From Phycisphaerae bacterium (GTDB lineage Bacteria > Planctomycetota > Phycisphaerae > UBA1845), in contig JAJDDQ010000039.1 in assembly GCA_029260215.1 (NCBI GenBank), positions 236,313 through 300,312 of the forward strand: a stretch of DNA of 64,000 nt, given 5' to 3'. A program made the translations under genes and the position numbers. Position 1 is the first letter of the stretch. Each line of letters starts with the position of its first letter. This document shows, one piece after another, positions 20,286 through 29,636 of this stretch. The notes beneath the pieces were generated by a model. That model searched no databases. It saw only the letters and a list, made by a program, of their open reading frames with translations, and was not told where the DNA came from.

Positions 20286-21404
20286 TCACGCACCATCCGC
20301 CCCCAAAACCTCGCCATACAATTCCCCATACCGATCCATACACTGCCCCAACGTACAGTGCGCACGAACATACCTTAACCCCGCCGCCCCCAGCGCAGCC
20401 GCACGCTCACGATCCGAAGCCAATTCGCCAATCGCACCCGCCAACCCCGCCACATCCCCCACACGCACAACCAACCCCGTCTCACCATCCACCACCACAT
20501 CCCGACACCCAGGCCCATCCGTTGTCACGACGGCCACACCAGCCGCCATCGCCTCCAACAGCGCGTTCGGCATCCCCTCCGCTCGCGACGGAAACACAAA
20601 CACATCCGCCGCCTTCAACAACCCCGCCACATCATCCCGCCGCCCAAGCAACAAAACACAATCCGCCAAACCAGCCTCCGCGATCATCTCGCGCACGCGC
20701 CCTTCATACGCCCCCGCACCAACCAGCGCAAGCTGAACCACCATCCGCTCCCGTACCCTCGCCACAGCCGAAATCAATTCATCCAAACCCTTGATCGGAT
20801 CGAGTCGCCCCACCCAAAGCAACAACGGAACATCGTCGCGCAACCCAAAAGACGCCCGATCAACCGCCGCCGACGAAGCGAATCGCTCGACATCGACACC
20901 CCCCGGCACACACACCAGTCGATCGCGTCCCACACCAGCCTCGGCGTGCAGATGATCCACCACCGACTGCGAATTACCCACCATCAATCGCCCCATCCGA
21001 TGCGTCCAGCCGCACACCCGCAGGTGCCACAAACGCTCCGTCTCAACCGTCTGAATCTCGCAGATCAACCGCGCCCCAGAAACCCCAGCCAACCGCACCG
21101 CCAGCCGCGACGCCAGGTTCGCGTGAAACAGAAATGAATGAACAATATCAGGCTGAATCGCCCGAAGATGTCGCCGCAGTCGCCACACAACGCGCGCATC
21201 CCACGGCCCGCCCGCTCCACACGAATACACGGGCAGTCCGCGTTCGCGCATGGTCACGCCCACCTCGCCCACCGTCGCCAGCGAAACGATATGAACGTCA
21301 AGACCACGATCGCGCATCGCCGTCGCCAACCGAAGAAGATGCAGCGGAACCCCGCCCGTATTCAGGTCCGTAATGACGTAGGCAATAGTAATTCGATCAA
21401 CCAT
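20286..21404 (-). CDS. Glycosyltransferase family 4
   Basis: A 372-residue GT-B enzyme of the GT4 type. N-terminal acceptor domain begins with IAYVITDLNTGGVPLHLLRL, the glycine loop of these enzymes; the donor domain has VPGGVDVERF, LLWVGRLDPIKGLDELI (about 195-211) and FVFPSRAEGMPNALLEAMAAG (E-x7-E type, about 275), then DVVVDGETGLVV. It likely acts on a cell-surface or extracellular polysaccharide. It stands alone between a surface-protein gene and a small membrane-protein gene, so substrate cannot be inferred from context. Confidence 0.85.
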   Translation of the reverse strand: MVDRITIAYVITDLNTGGVPLHLLRLATAMRDRGLDVHIVSLATVGEVGVTMRERGLPVYSCGAGGPWDARVVWRLRRHLRAIQPDIVHSFLFHANLASRLAVRLAGVSGARLICEIQTVETERLWHLRVCGWTHRMGRLMVGNSQSVVDHLHAEAGVGRDRLVCVPGGVDVERFASSAAVDRASFGLRDDVPLLLWVGRLDPIKGLDELISAVARVRERMVVQLALVGAGAYEGRVREMIAEAGLADCVLLLGRRDDVAGLLKAADVFVFPSRAEGMPNALLEAMAAGVAVVTTDGPGCRDVVVDGETGLVVRVGDVAGLAGAIGELASDRERAAALGAAGLRYVRAHCTLGQCMDRYGELYGEVLGADGA

Positions 21405-21456
21405 CCCGACTCACGGACGGTCCAATGAAGTGCGTCACACAATCCGCATCGAAAAT

Positions 21457-21486
21457 CACCCGCACCCGCACCCGCACCCGCACCCG
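21457..21486. repeat. (CACCCG)5 hexamer microsatellite
   Basis: Five perfect CACCCG units run directly into the family B palindrome, whose own first six bases are the fifth unit. Equivalent leads at 7605 and 7659 have a single unit, so the hexamer seems to have expanded from the repeat edge. Confidence 0.85.
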
Positions 21487-21512
21487 TTTAGCGGTGTCGC
21501 GTGCGACACCTC
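21481..21512. repeat. Palindromic repeat family B
   Basis: CACCCGTTTAGC plus the palindrome GGTGTCGCGTGCGACACC, one base different from the 7659-7690 copy about 13.8 kb away and in the same orientation. Confidence 0.88.
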
Positions 21513-21667
21513 TTCGCGAAAAGAGCGAGATCCCCGCAAAATACGCTGTCCAGCAGGATATATGTTAAAATCCGGGAATGATCGAAAAAACGAATCGGAC
21601 CGCCGCGAAGAACAACTGAATCAGAAACGAAATGATTTCCATACGAACGACCTCCGGTTTCGCAAGA

Positions 21668-22306
21668 TCAGCCCTGCCGCTTCGGCGACACGCCGTCCAC
21701 CGCAATATCATCGACCTCAGCGCTAAGAGAACCCCAGTCAACGCCGACGGTCACCTTGATGTTGGCAGGACCGTTCACGAACTTACCGGTCAAATTCAAA
21801 ACCCAGGAGTTGCCCGGTTGCGTTGAAAGCCAGTCCCTGCCGCGTTCGACATCCTGCAACGTGCCATGAGCTTCCGCCGTCGCCAACGCCCATTCCTGAA
21901 ACGCATCTTCAGAAACCACGACCTTAAACCGATCAGAAAGACCGTCGTACGTCTCAGACGCGCTGGACGCAATCGTGGACTGACTGGACTTCAGAAAACC
22001 AACAACATTCTCCTTCTTAACAACGTTCGCCATCAGCAGAAACGTGATAACAATGAGCGTCGTCAGAACCGAAACCATAACGCCGATGGGAATCGACGCG
22101 ATCGCAAAACCCCGCCCGCGCTTCCGGCCGCTCCACGTCACAACGATGCCAGCCACACCGAACAGGACACCCAGCGGCGCCAGCACCAAGAGGAACGACA
22201 ACACAAACGCCATAATGGCGAGCTTGCTGATAGGCGGCTTTGTCACATTCGCCAATGGTATGGTCGACACGGGCGATTCGCTTGATTCAATCATGGCCTC
22301 ATTCAT
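21668..22306 (-). CDS. DUF4190-like membrane protein, function unknown
   Basis: A 212-residue protein with a short cytoplasmic N-terminus, two hydrophobic helices (about residues 29-55 and 70-95: LAIMAFVLSFLLVLAPLGVL and IPIGVMVSVLTTLIVITFLL) joined by a basic loop WSGRKRGRGFAIAS, the arrangement typical of DUF4190 proteins. The remaining 115 residues form a soluble extracytoplasmic domain with DGLSDRFKVVVSEDAF and VTVGVDWGSL. I recognise no catalytic motif. It stands alone between two palindromic repeats (21481 and 22338). Confidence 0.65.
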   Translation of the reverse strand: MNEAMIESSESPVSTIPLANVTKPPISKLAIMAFVLSFLLVLAPLGVLFGVAGIVVTWSGRKRGRGFAIASIPIGVMVSVLTTLIVITFLLMANVVKKENVVGFLKSSQSTIASSASETYDGLSDRFKVVVSEDAFQEWALATAEAHGTLQDVERGRDWLSTQPGNSWVLNLTGKFVNGPANIKVTVGVDWGSLSAEVDDIAVDGVSPKRQG

Positions 22307-22337
22307 AACTGCGAATCAAAGCGATTTCAACCCACCC

Positions 22338-22372
22338 CCAAACGAGCCGCGAACTTCAGTTCGCGCGGACGC
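22338..22372. repeat. Palindromic repeat family C, intergenic copy
   Basis: CCAAACGAGCCGCG, stem AACTTCAGTT, CGCGCGGACGC. It differs from the copy inside rsmE at three of 35 positions; two of those are the paired stem bases G-C to A-T, a compensatory change that keeps the hairpin. Confidence 0.85.
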
Positions 22373-22429
22373 CGATACGTTAACCAACCCAAACCGTTAT
22401 CAGTGCGTCGAATGAACCCCAACGTCACA

Positions 22430-24439
22430 TCACGCCGCCGCCGGCGCGTAGGACGACGTCGCATCGCCCGCATCCGGCACGTGCGTATCCAGTTCCTCAC
22501 CAAACCGCACAAGACGAGCACTGTTGAAAATAACCACCGCGCTCGCCACCGTGTGCAACAAGGCAGCCGGGATCGCCGTCAGCGTGCCCGACACCGCCAA
22601 CGGCATCACCACCAGAATAAACACCACGCCGAATATCAGATTCTGAGCAATCACGCGCGTCGTCTGCCGTGACAACCGAATCAGAAACGGCAATCGGCTG
22701 AGATCGTTGTTCATCAACGCGATTGAGGCTGAGTTGATCGCGATGTCACTGCCGGCAGCCCCCATCGCAATACCCAGATTACCCGCAGCCAGCGCGGGCG
22801 CATCATTCACACCATCCCCAATCACGCACACACTGTGGCCCGCACGTTTAAGCTCATCAACAAGACGCAGCTTCTCTTCCGGCAACACCTCAGCCTGCAC
22901 CTCGGTGCAACCCATCTCGGCTGCGACACGCCGGGCCACCGACCATTTGTCGCCCGTCACCATCGTCAAAACCTTGATGCCCAGCTCGCGCAACGCATCA
23001 ATCGCAGCCCGCGCTTCCGGGCGCGTGCGATCCTCCAGACCGATCCAGCCGATGCACTTGCCGGCCCGCGTGACGTACAACATGCTCACGCCTTCAACTT
23101 CCTGAAATTCAGGATCGGACATCAGACTCATGTCCGCACCGCGCTGCTCAAGCCAGTTGGCCCGACCGACCAGAATCTCTTGACCGTCAACCTTCGTAAC
23201 AACACCACGGCCCGTCACTTCTTCGAACTCGCTGGGCTTGACCATCTCGACTTTGGCTTCACGCGCAATCGCGACCAGCGCTTTGGCCGTCGGATGCTTG
23301 CTCATCTGCTCCGCAGAAGCAGCCAGCCGCAACAACTCAGCCCCGTCAATATCCCGCGCCGGTTTCATCTGCGTGACGGACATCTCGCCGGTCGTTAGCG
23401 TTCCCGTTTTGTCGAACACGATGGCCGTCAGCGAACGGGCGTGTTCGAGATTCACCACGTTTTTTATCAAAATGCCCAAACGCGCCGCACAACTTAGGGA
23501 TGCCACCATCGCGGTCGGGGTAGCCAACAATAGCGCCAACGGGCAGCCAGCCACCAGCATCGCAATCGCGCGCGTCATGCCTTCGCTGCGATCCTCGGAA
23601 AAGAATACCACCATGCCGGCCAACATCAGGATCGTCGGCGTGTACCAGCCCGCGTACTTGTCGATCAAACGCATGAGCGGAATCTTGGTGCGCTCAGCCT
23701 CAAGAATGAGATCCTGCACGCGACCCAGCGTTGTGTCTTTGCCCACCTTGGTCACGCGAATGTCCAACGCACCGGTGAGATTGCTCGTCCCGCCGTAAAC
23801 GTCGTCGCCGATGGCTTTGTCCGCCGGCAACGATTCGCCGGTCACGGTGGCTTCGTTGATGGAACTCTCGCCCGACACAACCTCGCCGTCGGCGGGTACA
23901 TTGTCACCCGGGCGAACGCGCACCACGTCACCGGGTATGAGCTGCTGAACCTTGACCACTTCCTCCTCGCCGGTCGGCGCGATGCGATGCGCCTCCTGCG
24001 GCGTCAAACGAACCAACGACGCGATCGAAACACGCGCGCCCAAGGCGGTTCGCGTCTCGATCAGATTGGCGATGATCATGAAAAACGCGACCACGCCCGC
24101 CATCTGGTATTCCTCGAGCGCGATGGCAGCCAACACCGCCAGCGTGACGAGTTCGTCCATGTGACTTTCGCCGCGCGCCAGATGCTTCACCGCCTGCCAG
24201 GCCAGCGGCAGCGCCAACATCACCGCACCGATCAACGCAACCACATCGGAATGCGGGTTCCGCAAATTCCCCATGCTGTCGCGAATGGATCGCTCGAAAA
24301 AGAAATCCGTCAGGAACGACGCGAAGATCAACGTTCCGCCAACCAGCGTCGCGACCATCCAAACGCTCAAACGCCCGGTCCGAGCCTGTACCGATTCTGG
24401 GGATTCTATCGAACCCAACATCGCAGCCGCATCTGACAT
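22430..24439 (-). CDS. P1B-like heavy-metal-transporting P-type ATPase
   Basis: A 669-residue inner-membrane cation pump. Present: actuator TGES (about 196), phosphorylation site FDKTGTLTTGE (about 340), KHPTAKALV (the HP signature of P1B pumps, about 380), VTGDKWSVA and VIGDGVNDAPALAAG (about 541). The metal-site motif in the transmembrane region reads GCPLALLLATP (about 298), that is CPL in place of the usual CPC, SPC or CPH. There is no N-terminal HMA or histidine-rich metal-binding domain. ATG 24439 is chosen because CCGGAG lies just upstream; an in-frame TTG at 24475 lacks such support. Metal specificity is unknown. Confidence 0.88.
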   Translation of the reverse strand: MSDAAAMLGSIESPESVQARTGRLSVWMVATLVGGTLIFASFLTDFFFERSIRDSMGNLRNPHSDVVALIGAVMLALPLAWQAVKHLARGESHMDELVTLAVLAAIALEEYQMAGVVAFFMIIANLIETRTALGARVSIASLVRLTPQEAHRIAPTGEEEVVKVQQLIPGDVVRVRPGDNVPADGEVVSGESSINEATVTGESLPADKAIGDDVYGGTSNLTGALDIRVTKVGKDTTLGRVQDLILEAERTKIPLMRLIDKYAGWYTPTILMLAGMVVFFSEDRSEGMTRAIAMLVAGCPLALLLATPTAMVASLSCAARLGILIKNVVNLEHARSLTAIVFDKTGTLTTGEMSVTQMKPARDIDGAELLRLAASAEQMSKHPTAKALVAIAREAKVEMVKPSEFEEVTGRGVVTKVDGQEILVGRANWLEQRGADMSLMSDPEFQEVEGVSMLYVTRAGKCIGWIGLEDRTRPEARAAIDALRELGIKVLTMVTGDKWSVARRVAAEMGCTEVQAEVLPEEKLRLVDELKRAGHSVCVIGDGVNDAPALAAGNLGIAMGAAGSDIAINSASIALMNNDLSRLPFLIRLSRQTTRVIAQNLIFGVVFILVVMPLAVSGTLTAIPAALLHTVASAVVIFNSARLVRFGEELDTHVPDAGDATSSYAPAAA

Positions 24440-24623
24440 CAACACCGTCTCCGGAAAATCTTGTAGAAGTCGCAATCCGCCCCGCCCCTCCCGGGCGAAG
24501 CAGCCGATTCGAGCGCACGCCTCCCCGCGCCGCCGCTCGGACAGAGAATGGTACTACGCTCCAGCCAAACGTAAAGTTCGGCCAATCACCACCCCCCGCC
24601 TGCCTTGTGGCAGGTGATTATTG

Positions 24624-24648
24624 AAAAAGCCCGCCGTTTGGCGGGCTT
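24624..24648 (-). terminator. Rho-independent terminator
   Basis: On the minus strand AGCCCGCC-AAAC-GGCGGGCT is followed by a T-run (TTTTC). It lies 30 bases after the stop of the FG-GAP lipoprotein gene. Confidence 0.85.
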
Positions 24649-24678
24649 GGGGAGTCGTTTCAAGGCAACAGGCCCAAA

Positions 24679-27600
24679 TCAGCGGCCGATGTTGTTCCCG
24701 TAAATAATGTACACATCACCCTGATTCGGGCGACGACCGGTTGAAACCAGGGATCCGTCACCCTGCGGGAACTGCGGGTCCACGAGGTCGGCCATCGAAA
24801 CGCCGATGGCGATATCGCTGAATCCATCGTTGTTGATGTCGCCCACCAGCCCTACAAAATCGCTTGGGGCTTCGTCGGGGGCGCCGGCTTCGTAGGGCGT
24901 CATGAACACGATGCCGGGAATACGCTCGCCGATTTCGGAAAGCTCGATGGGGGCTTCCTGCTCTTCCAGATGCGGACCGCCGAAGACGAGATAGGTCACG
25001 CCCATGCGTTCGCGGCCGTTGACGTCAATCCTCATTTCGCCGGGTGCAGTGATAAGGATGTCTCCAAAACCGTCGCGATCGAAATCACCGGCTGAGCTGA
25101 CATCGTACCCCGCGCGATCGCCGGGGTTCGTGCCGTAGAATATGACGCCCGGAAGCTCGTCCGTGCCAAGCTGACTGATGGAGCGATCGCCGTCGCGGTT
25201 GAAGCCGCCGAAAACGACGCCGATGTATCCGTTATCGACCGGGCAGCAACTGGATCCGCCACCGAGAATCAGACAGTCAAGCACATCGCGATCGTCGCTG
25301 TCGATCTTGCGGTCGTTGTTGAAGTCGTAGGCCTTGCACGTGTCGTCCATGAACACTTCGTCGTTCTGGCTGTTGGTGCGACAGGTGTTGAAGAAGCTGG
25401 TGCTCAGGCCGATCGACGCGGTGGCAGCCTGACAATCGGGCGGCGGCAGGATGAAGTCGGTCGTCGGGGAGGAGAAGATCACGTCTTCAATGAGATCGCC
25501 GTTGACATCGATGACGGCTTCCTGATCGTAACCGATCCTGTCGCCCGATGTTTCACCTCGAATGCGGAGCATGGGGGCGCGGCGGATGGGATCGTCCGCC
25601 AGCTTCAGGTCGATGTTTCCGACCGGCGTGCGCAGAAGCAAAATGTAGAATGCGCCAGTTTCCTGGAGCGTTCCCGAGCGATCGTTGAGCGGCGCTCCGC
25701 AGGCCAGATCGGGTACGGAATCCAGATTAAAGTCACCTGCGCGACGCGCTCCGCCGAGCATGTCGGTGATGCTTTCGGCGAAGATTTCAACCACGTTGGC
25801 CGGTCCATCCTGCCCGCAACGGAATCGAGGTCTGCGCGGATCGCAACGTCCGGGCGTATTGCATCCACCTTCGGATTCATCACCCGGATGCGGAATCACG
25901 GAGCTTCCATCGTCCCCGGCTTTGTCTCGCCAAAAATCATCGTCGTAGTTAATTCCCGGAATGATGGTTATGCTGCCAGTGTAGAAGCGTGCTGCAATGT
26001 GTGTTGATGAGGAGCCGAAGTTGGCGCGCGTGTTTTCGATGTCCAACTCGTTGCGCGGCGATGAAATCACAAAATCATCCGAGCCGTCGAGCGTCAAGTC
26101 CTCAATATACGAGACGGTTTGACCAAACCAACCGTCCAGCGGCGGCTGCTCAAGCAGCAAGTGATCGTGAAAATCATACCAACCCGCCTGGAAGCGGGCA
26201 CCGGCGATGTGGTTATCTTCATCGGCTTCGCATTCTGGCAAAATCTGCCCATCAAGCGCAGAACGCAACCGCGATCGTTGCCCAATCAATTCAATCGCGA
26301 CGGTTGTACTCTCAAGACGATCCGGATTCACAAGCCCGGTGTTGTCCCGGTTGCGGCTGCTGAAAAACGTCACGAAGCCGTTGGCTTCGCTCTTGTCCTC
26401 GTTGGCACCTTCGTTCTGAAGCATGTCCTCGTCGGAGAAATTGTTGGGCAGTCCGTCCGGGTAGCAGCCGAATGGCCCGCCGCGCACTTGACGGCTGTAG
26501 TTCAATCTCAGTTGCGGGCGATTGCGCTCGATCGTGTCTTCGCTGGAACTGAAACGTACATTGTCGTCCGCTTCTTCGTCCTCGTCGTCGGCGGGGACGA
26601 AGATGAGGCGCACCTCGCCGCCGGGTAGATCGCCGATCAACAGGCGGTTCAAGAGACCTTCGATATCGACTGTGATCGTGTCGCCAACATCGTCAGCGTT
26701 GAATGCCTCCAATTCTTCTTCGACGTAATCGACACCGGCCTCATCACAACTCAAGCCCGCGACCGGGATGTTCCCGCCGAAACTGTTATACGTAACGGTG
26801 GATGCGTCGAAGTCGGTGCAAAGCTCGTGAATCGTGCCGCTCGCACCTGGATTCAGCACGTTGAATCGGACTGATCCATCGATGTTGGTAATGCGATCCG
26901 GCGTATCGCCGGGGAGGAACTGGTTGAGCAGGTCGGTAAATTTGATCAGGCCGAACAATTTGTCGTTGGGGGCACGATTAACGACCTCCAGATCGGCAGC
27001 GCGGAAGTTGATATCCGGCTGGGTGCTGGCGATCACGGTGTCCTCAACACCGAAAAACCCTTGAACCGGCTCGGCTTCGTTTTCAATTGAAATCTCAAGC
27101 CCGTCGCCCCCCTGCCGCATCGAGATGTCGATGCCGACGGTCTCATCGCCGTCCGGCGGATCGTCGTCCGGATCGTCGTCGCGCGCCTGGTACACACCGT
27201 CCACGTGGGACATGCCGATCAACAGATCGGGGCGACCATCTCCGTCCTGGTCGGGCACGGACGTTATGTCGGTGATGCCGTCGGTACGGGGATTGGTAAA
27301 CGACTTGATGGGGATGCCGCCGGGCGTTTGCACGGAGCATTCCTCGTTGAAACATCGTGTGGGCGGCGCCTCGAAAATGGTGCCGGAAATCGTGCGGGCT
27401 GTGCTGTTGACGTTGATCTCGCCGCCGAAGCGTACGTTGTCCATGCCGTAGATCATGTAGGCTTCGCCGATGTTGCCGAAGTTTCGCGGATTGCCGAACT
27501 TGGCCACGAGCATGAAGTCGTCGATGGTGTCGGAATCGAAATCCTGGATGCACACCATGCGCGTGCCCAGACGCGAACCGGGGTTGAACCCACGGAACAA

Positions 27601-28611
27601 TGCTCCGCTGACGGTTCTGCCCACGTGGCCTAAGTCTACGGAGCCGGTGGCGGCGCGCACTACGTTGATCGTGCCGGCAGCGTAGTGATGCACCGGTGCG
27701 TTCAGTCCGTCGGTGATGGTCGCGCGAATGCGATAGGGCTGCCCGTCGGGGCGAATCGGAATACTTTCGAGGTCAATTGTAATCGGGAACTCGACGGGAA
27801 GATTGTCGCCGGCGTTGATGTCCACAGGGTCGGCCAGCCGGATGATGGTGTCCGGCGTGGGTGAGACGACGTCGTCGTTCAAGGGATCGTCGTCGAGATC
27901 GAGCACGATGTAGAGGGTGGAGGTGCTGTCCGGATCGAAGGGATCGTCGACCAACGGTTGGCCATCCATCGGTGCGAGGTCCGGAACTCGCATGGTCGGC
28001 TGAGTCACGACGCGTAACACGTCGTCCTGCGACACGGAGAGGTTGAACGCGGGTTCGCGCACGAATACCTGCGGCGGCCTATTGGTGACGGAGGTCGTGC
28101 CAAGCTCCACGATCTGAATGACCACTTCGCCCAGACCGGCGGCGCGGTTGAAGGCGACAGCGGTGACGGCTCGATTAACGCCGTCGTTGATCGTTCCGCG
28201 CAGCGTGTAGGCACCCAGCGGGATAAACGCGGTTTGTGCGGTCAGTCGATCAAAGATGCCGTCCTGGTCCTCTTTGATTCCGGAGACGAGCGGGATGACG
28301 ATTTCGCTGCTGTCAACGTTCACCAGCGAGAACGCGATGTCCGCGTCGGAGTCGCGATCCGCGTCGCGCCATTCAATCTGTAGCCCTTGCCCCTGGCTGA
28401 TGGACAGGTTGGCGTCGGGGCGGACGATGGACAGCGTCGGCACCTCGCTGGGCGTCGGGGCGACGCCCTCGACGAACTGCGGTGTGCTGATCATGTCGCA
28501 GGCTGCCACGGACATTGCCAGCGTCACCGCCAAGACCGCGATCGGGCGGCGGAACCGGGGGTATGCCGGAAATCGGACCTGTTGGTTTGAAGGAATCATG
28601 TTCATGTTCAT
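24679..28611 (-). CDS. Large FG-GAP repeat lipoprotein with dockerin-like segment
   Basis: A 1310-residue exported lipoprotein: basic N-terminus, hydrophobic stretch PIAVLAVTLAMSVAAC and lipobox cysteine C38. It then has several beta-sandwich-like regions and at least seven calcium-type FG-GAP/VCBS repeats: DFDSDTIDDFMLVA, DQDGDGRPDLLIG, DGSDDFVIS, DFNLDSVPDLACG, DVNGDLIEDVIFS, DFDRDGFGDILIT and DINNDGFSDIAIG. Near residue 1097, DFNNDRKIDSDDRDVLD resembles one dockerin/EF-hand calcium loop. Such proteins form integrin-like propellers on the cell surface; the ligand is unknown. Three ATGs lie in the first five codons; GGAG precedes the first. It appears monocistronic, with a terminator after the stop. 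Confidence 0.82.
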   Translation of the reverse strand: MNMNMIPSNQQVRFPAYPRFRRPIAVLAVTLAMSVAACDMISTPQFVEGVAPTPSEVPTLSIVRPDANLSISQGQGLQIEWRDADRDSDADIAFSLVNVDSSEIVIPLVSGIKEDQDGIFDRLTAQTAFIPLGAYTLRGTINDGVNRAVTAVAFNRAAGLGEVVIQIVELGTTSVTNRPPQVFVREPAFNLSVSQDDVLRVVTQPTMRVPDLAPMDGQPLVDDPFDPDSTSTLYIVLDLDDDPLNDDVVSPTPDTIIRLADPVDINAGDNLPVEFPITIDLESIPIRPDGQPYRIRATITDGLNAPVHHYAAGTINVVRAATGSVDLGHVGRTVSGALFRGFNPGSRLGTRMVCIQDFDSDTIDDFMLVAKFGNPRNFGNIGEAYMIYGMDNVRFGGEINVNSTARTISGTIFEAPPTRCFNEECSVQTPGGIPIKSFTNPRTDGITDITSVPDQDGDGRPDLLIGMSHVDGVYQARDDDPDDDPPDGDETVGIDISMRQGGDGLEISIENEAEPVQGFFGVEDTVIASTQPDINFRAADLEVVNRAPNDKLFGLIKFTDLLNQFLPGDTPDRITNIDGSVRFNVLNPGASGTIHELCTDFDASTVTYNSFGGNIPVAGLSCDEAGVDYVEEELEAFNADDVGDTITVDIEGLLNRLLIGDLPGGEVRLIFVPADDEDEEADDNVRFSSSEDTIERNRPQLRLNYSRQVRGGPFGCYPDGLPNNFSDEDMLQNEGANEDKSEANGFVTFFSSRNRDNTGLVNPDRLESTTVAIELIGQRSRLRSALDGQILPECEADEDNHIAGARFQAGWYDFHDHLLLEQPPLDGWFGQTVSYIEDLTLDGSDDFVISSPRNELDIENTRANFGSSSTHIAARFYTGSITIIPGINYDDDFWRDKAGDDGSSVIPHPGDESEGGCNTPGRCDPRRPRFRCGQDGPANVVEIFAESITDMLGGARRAGDFNLDSVPDLACGAPLNDRSGTLQETGAFYILLLRTPVGNIDLKLADDPIRRAPMLRIRGETSGDRIGYDQEAVIDVNGDLIEDVIFSSPTTDFILPPPDCQAATASIGLSTSFFNTCRTNSQNDEVFMDDTCKAYDFNNDRKIDSDDRDVLDCLILGGGSSCCPVDNGYIGVVFGGFNRDGDRSISQLGTDELPGVIFYGTNPGDRAGYDVSSAGDFDRDGFGDILITAPGEMRIDVNGRERMGVTYLVFGGPHLEEQEAPIELSEIGERIPGIVFMTPYEAGAPDEAPSDFVGLVGDINNDGFSDIAIGVSMADLVDPQFPQGDGSLVSTGRRPNQGDVYIIYGNNIGR

Positions 28612-28963
28612 CTCGAGGAATTCTCCAGAATCCGGCCTCCGAGCCGGGATCGTCGATCGCCAAAGGTGAGGCGTCCGCGCGTACCGGCAGCCGAGGCCGA
28701 AACACCGCCGCTAACACACCATCATCATCCTAGCTGCGCGGCGAATGTCCGGTCAAGCGGCGTGTGGCCATCAGCCGGAAGTCGAATCGAGCGCAAAACG
28801 TGCTCCTGCTGTGAATTATGACGAAAGCTGGCCCGAAATCGACGACCTTCGCCCGTCCAAACTTGACCCGCACAATTGGGTCGCTAGGCTACCGCTTCTT
28901 ATTCGACGCGGGTCATGTTATCGACCGGCGAAGGCCGCTACAACCGAGCAAGGAGCATTTAAT
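28612..28963. other. Intergenic region between divergent FG-GAP gene and tpx
   Basis: 352 bases. The tpx frame stays open upstream to 28745 but that extension has no family character. A weak TTGACC (28863) / TAGGCT (28885) pair with 16-base spacing could be a tpx promoter. No palindromic repeat is seen here. Confidence 0.45.
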
Positions 28964-29467
28964 ATGGGCCGTACTTGTACACTCAAAGGGAACCCCCTCG
29001 ATCTGGATGGACCGCAGTTGAAAGCCGGCGACAAGGCGCCCAACGCCACGCTCAAGAAGTCGCTGGTGGATTCGGTTGACCTTTCGTCGTTTTCCGGCGC
29101 TGTGCGCGTGATTAGCGTGGTGCCTTCGCTGGACACGCCGATCTGTGCGGAGCAGACGCGTCGCTTCAACAAGGAGATGGCTGCCCTTCCCGATGTGCGG
29201 TTCATGACCATCAGTTGCGATCTGCCGGTGGCGATGTCTCGGTTTTGCGGGGCTGAGGGTATCGATACTGAAAAGATGCTGACGCTGAGCGATCACATCG
29301 ATACTGGCTTCGGCCGGGCGTACGGTACGCTGATTACGAAGCTGCGTATTGAATGCCGCGCGGTGTTCGTTGTGGGCAAGGACGATACGATTAAGCATGT
29401 CGAATACGTCTCCGAAGTGGCTGAGCACCCGAACTACGATGCGGTGCTGGCAGCGGCCAAGGGTTAA
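28964..29467 (+). CDS. tpx: Thiol peroxidase (atypical 2-Cys peroxiredoxin)
   Basis: A 167-residue thioredoxin-fold enzyme reducing hydrogen and lipid peroxides. The peroxidatic cysteine is C61 in PSLDTPIC and the resolving cysteine is C95 in MSRFC, the same positions as in E. coli Tpx; C85 is an additional cysteine. The C-terminus RAVFVVGKDDTIKHVEYV is typical. The ATG at 28964 has AGGAG upstream and gives the usual family length. It is likely cytoplasmic, since no signal peptide is seen. It is convergent with rsmE. Confidence 0.95.
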   Translation: MGRTCTLKGNPLDLDGPQLKAGDKAPNATLKKSLVDSVDLSSFSGAVRVISVVPSLDTPICAEQTRRFNKEMAALPDVRFMTISCDLPVAMSRFCGAEGIDTEKMLTLSDHIDTGFGRAYGTLITKLRIECRAVFVVGKDDTIKHVEYVSEVAEHPNYDAVLAAAKG

Positions 29468-29636
29468 GAAAGCGACTCCGCCTTCAGTAATATAACGTCG
29501 GTGCTGATTCGCGCGGTGCGCGCGCCCCTGGCTGAGCTTGTGAGCGGGGGTTGGGGTGTTGGTTTGCGCTTTTTGGTCGTCTACCTTGAGGACGTTTCCA
29601 AGCGTAACAAGAGACGCTCCGATTCCAGCGTTAAGC

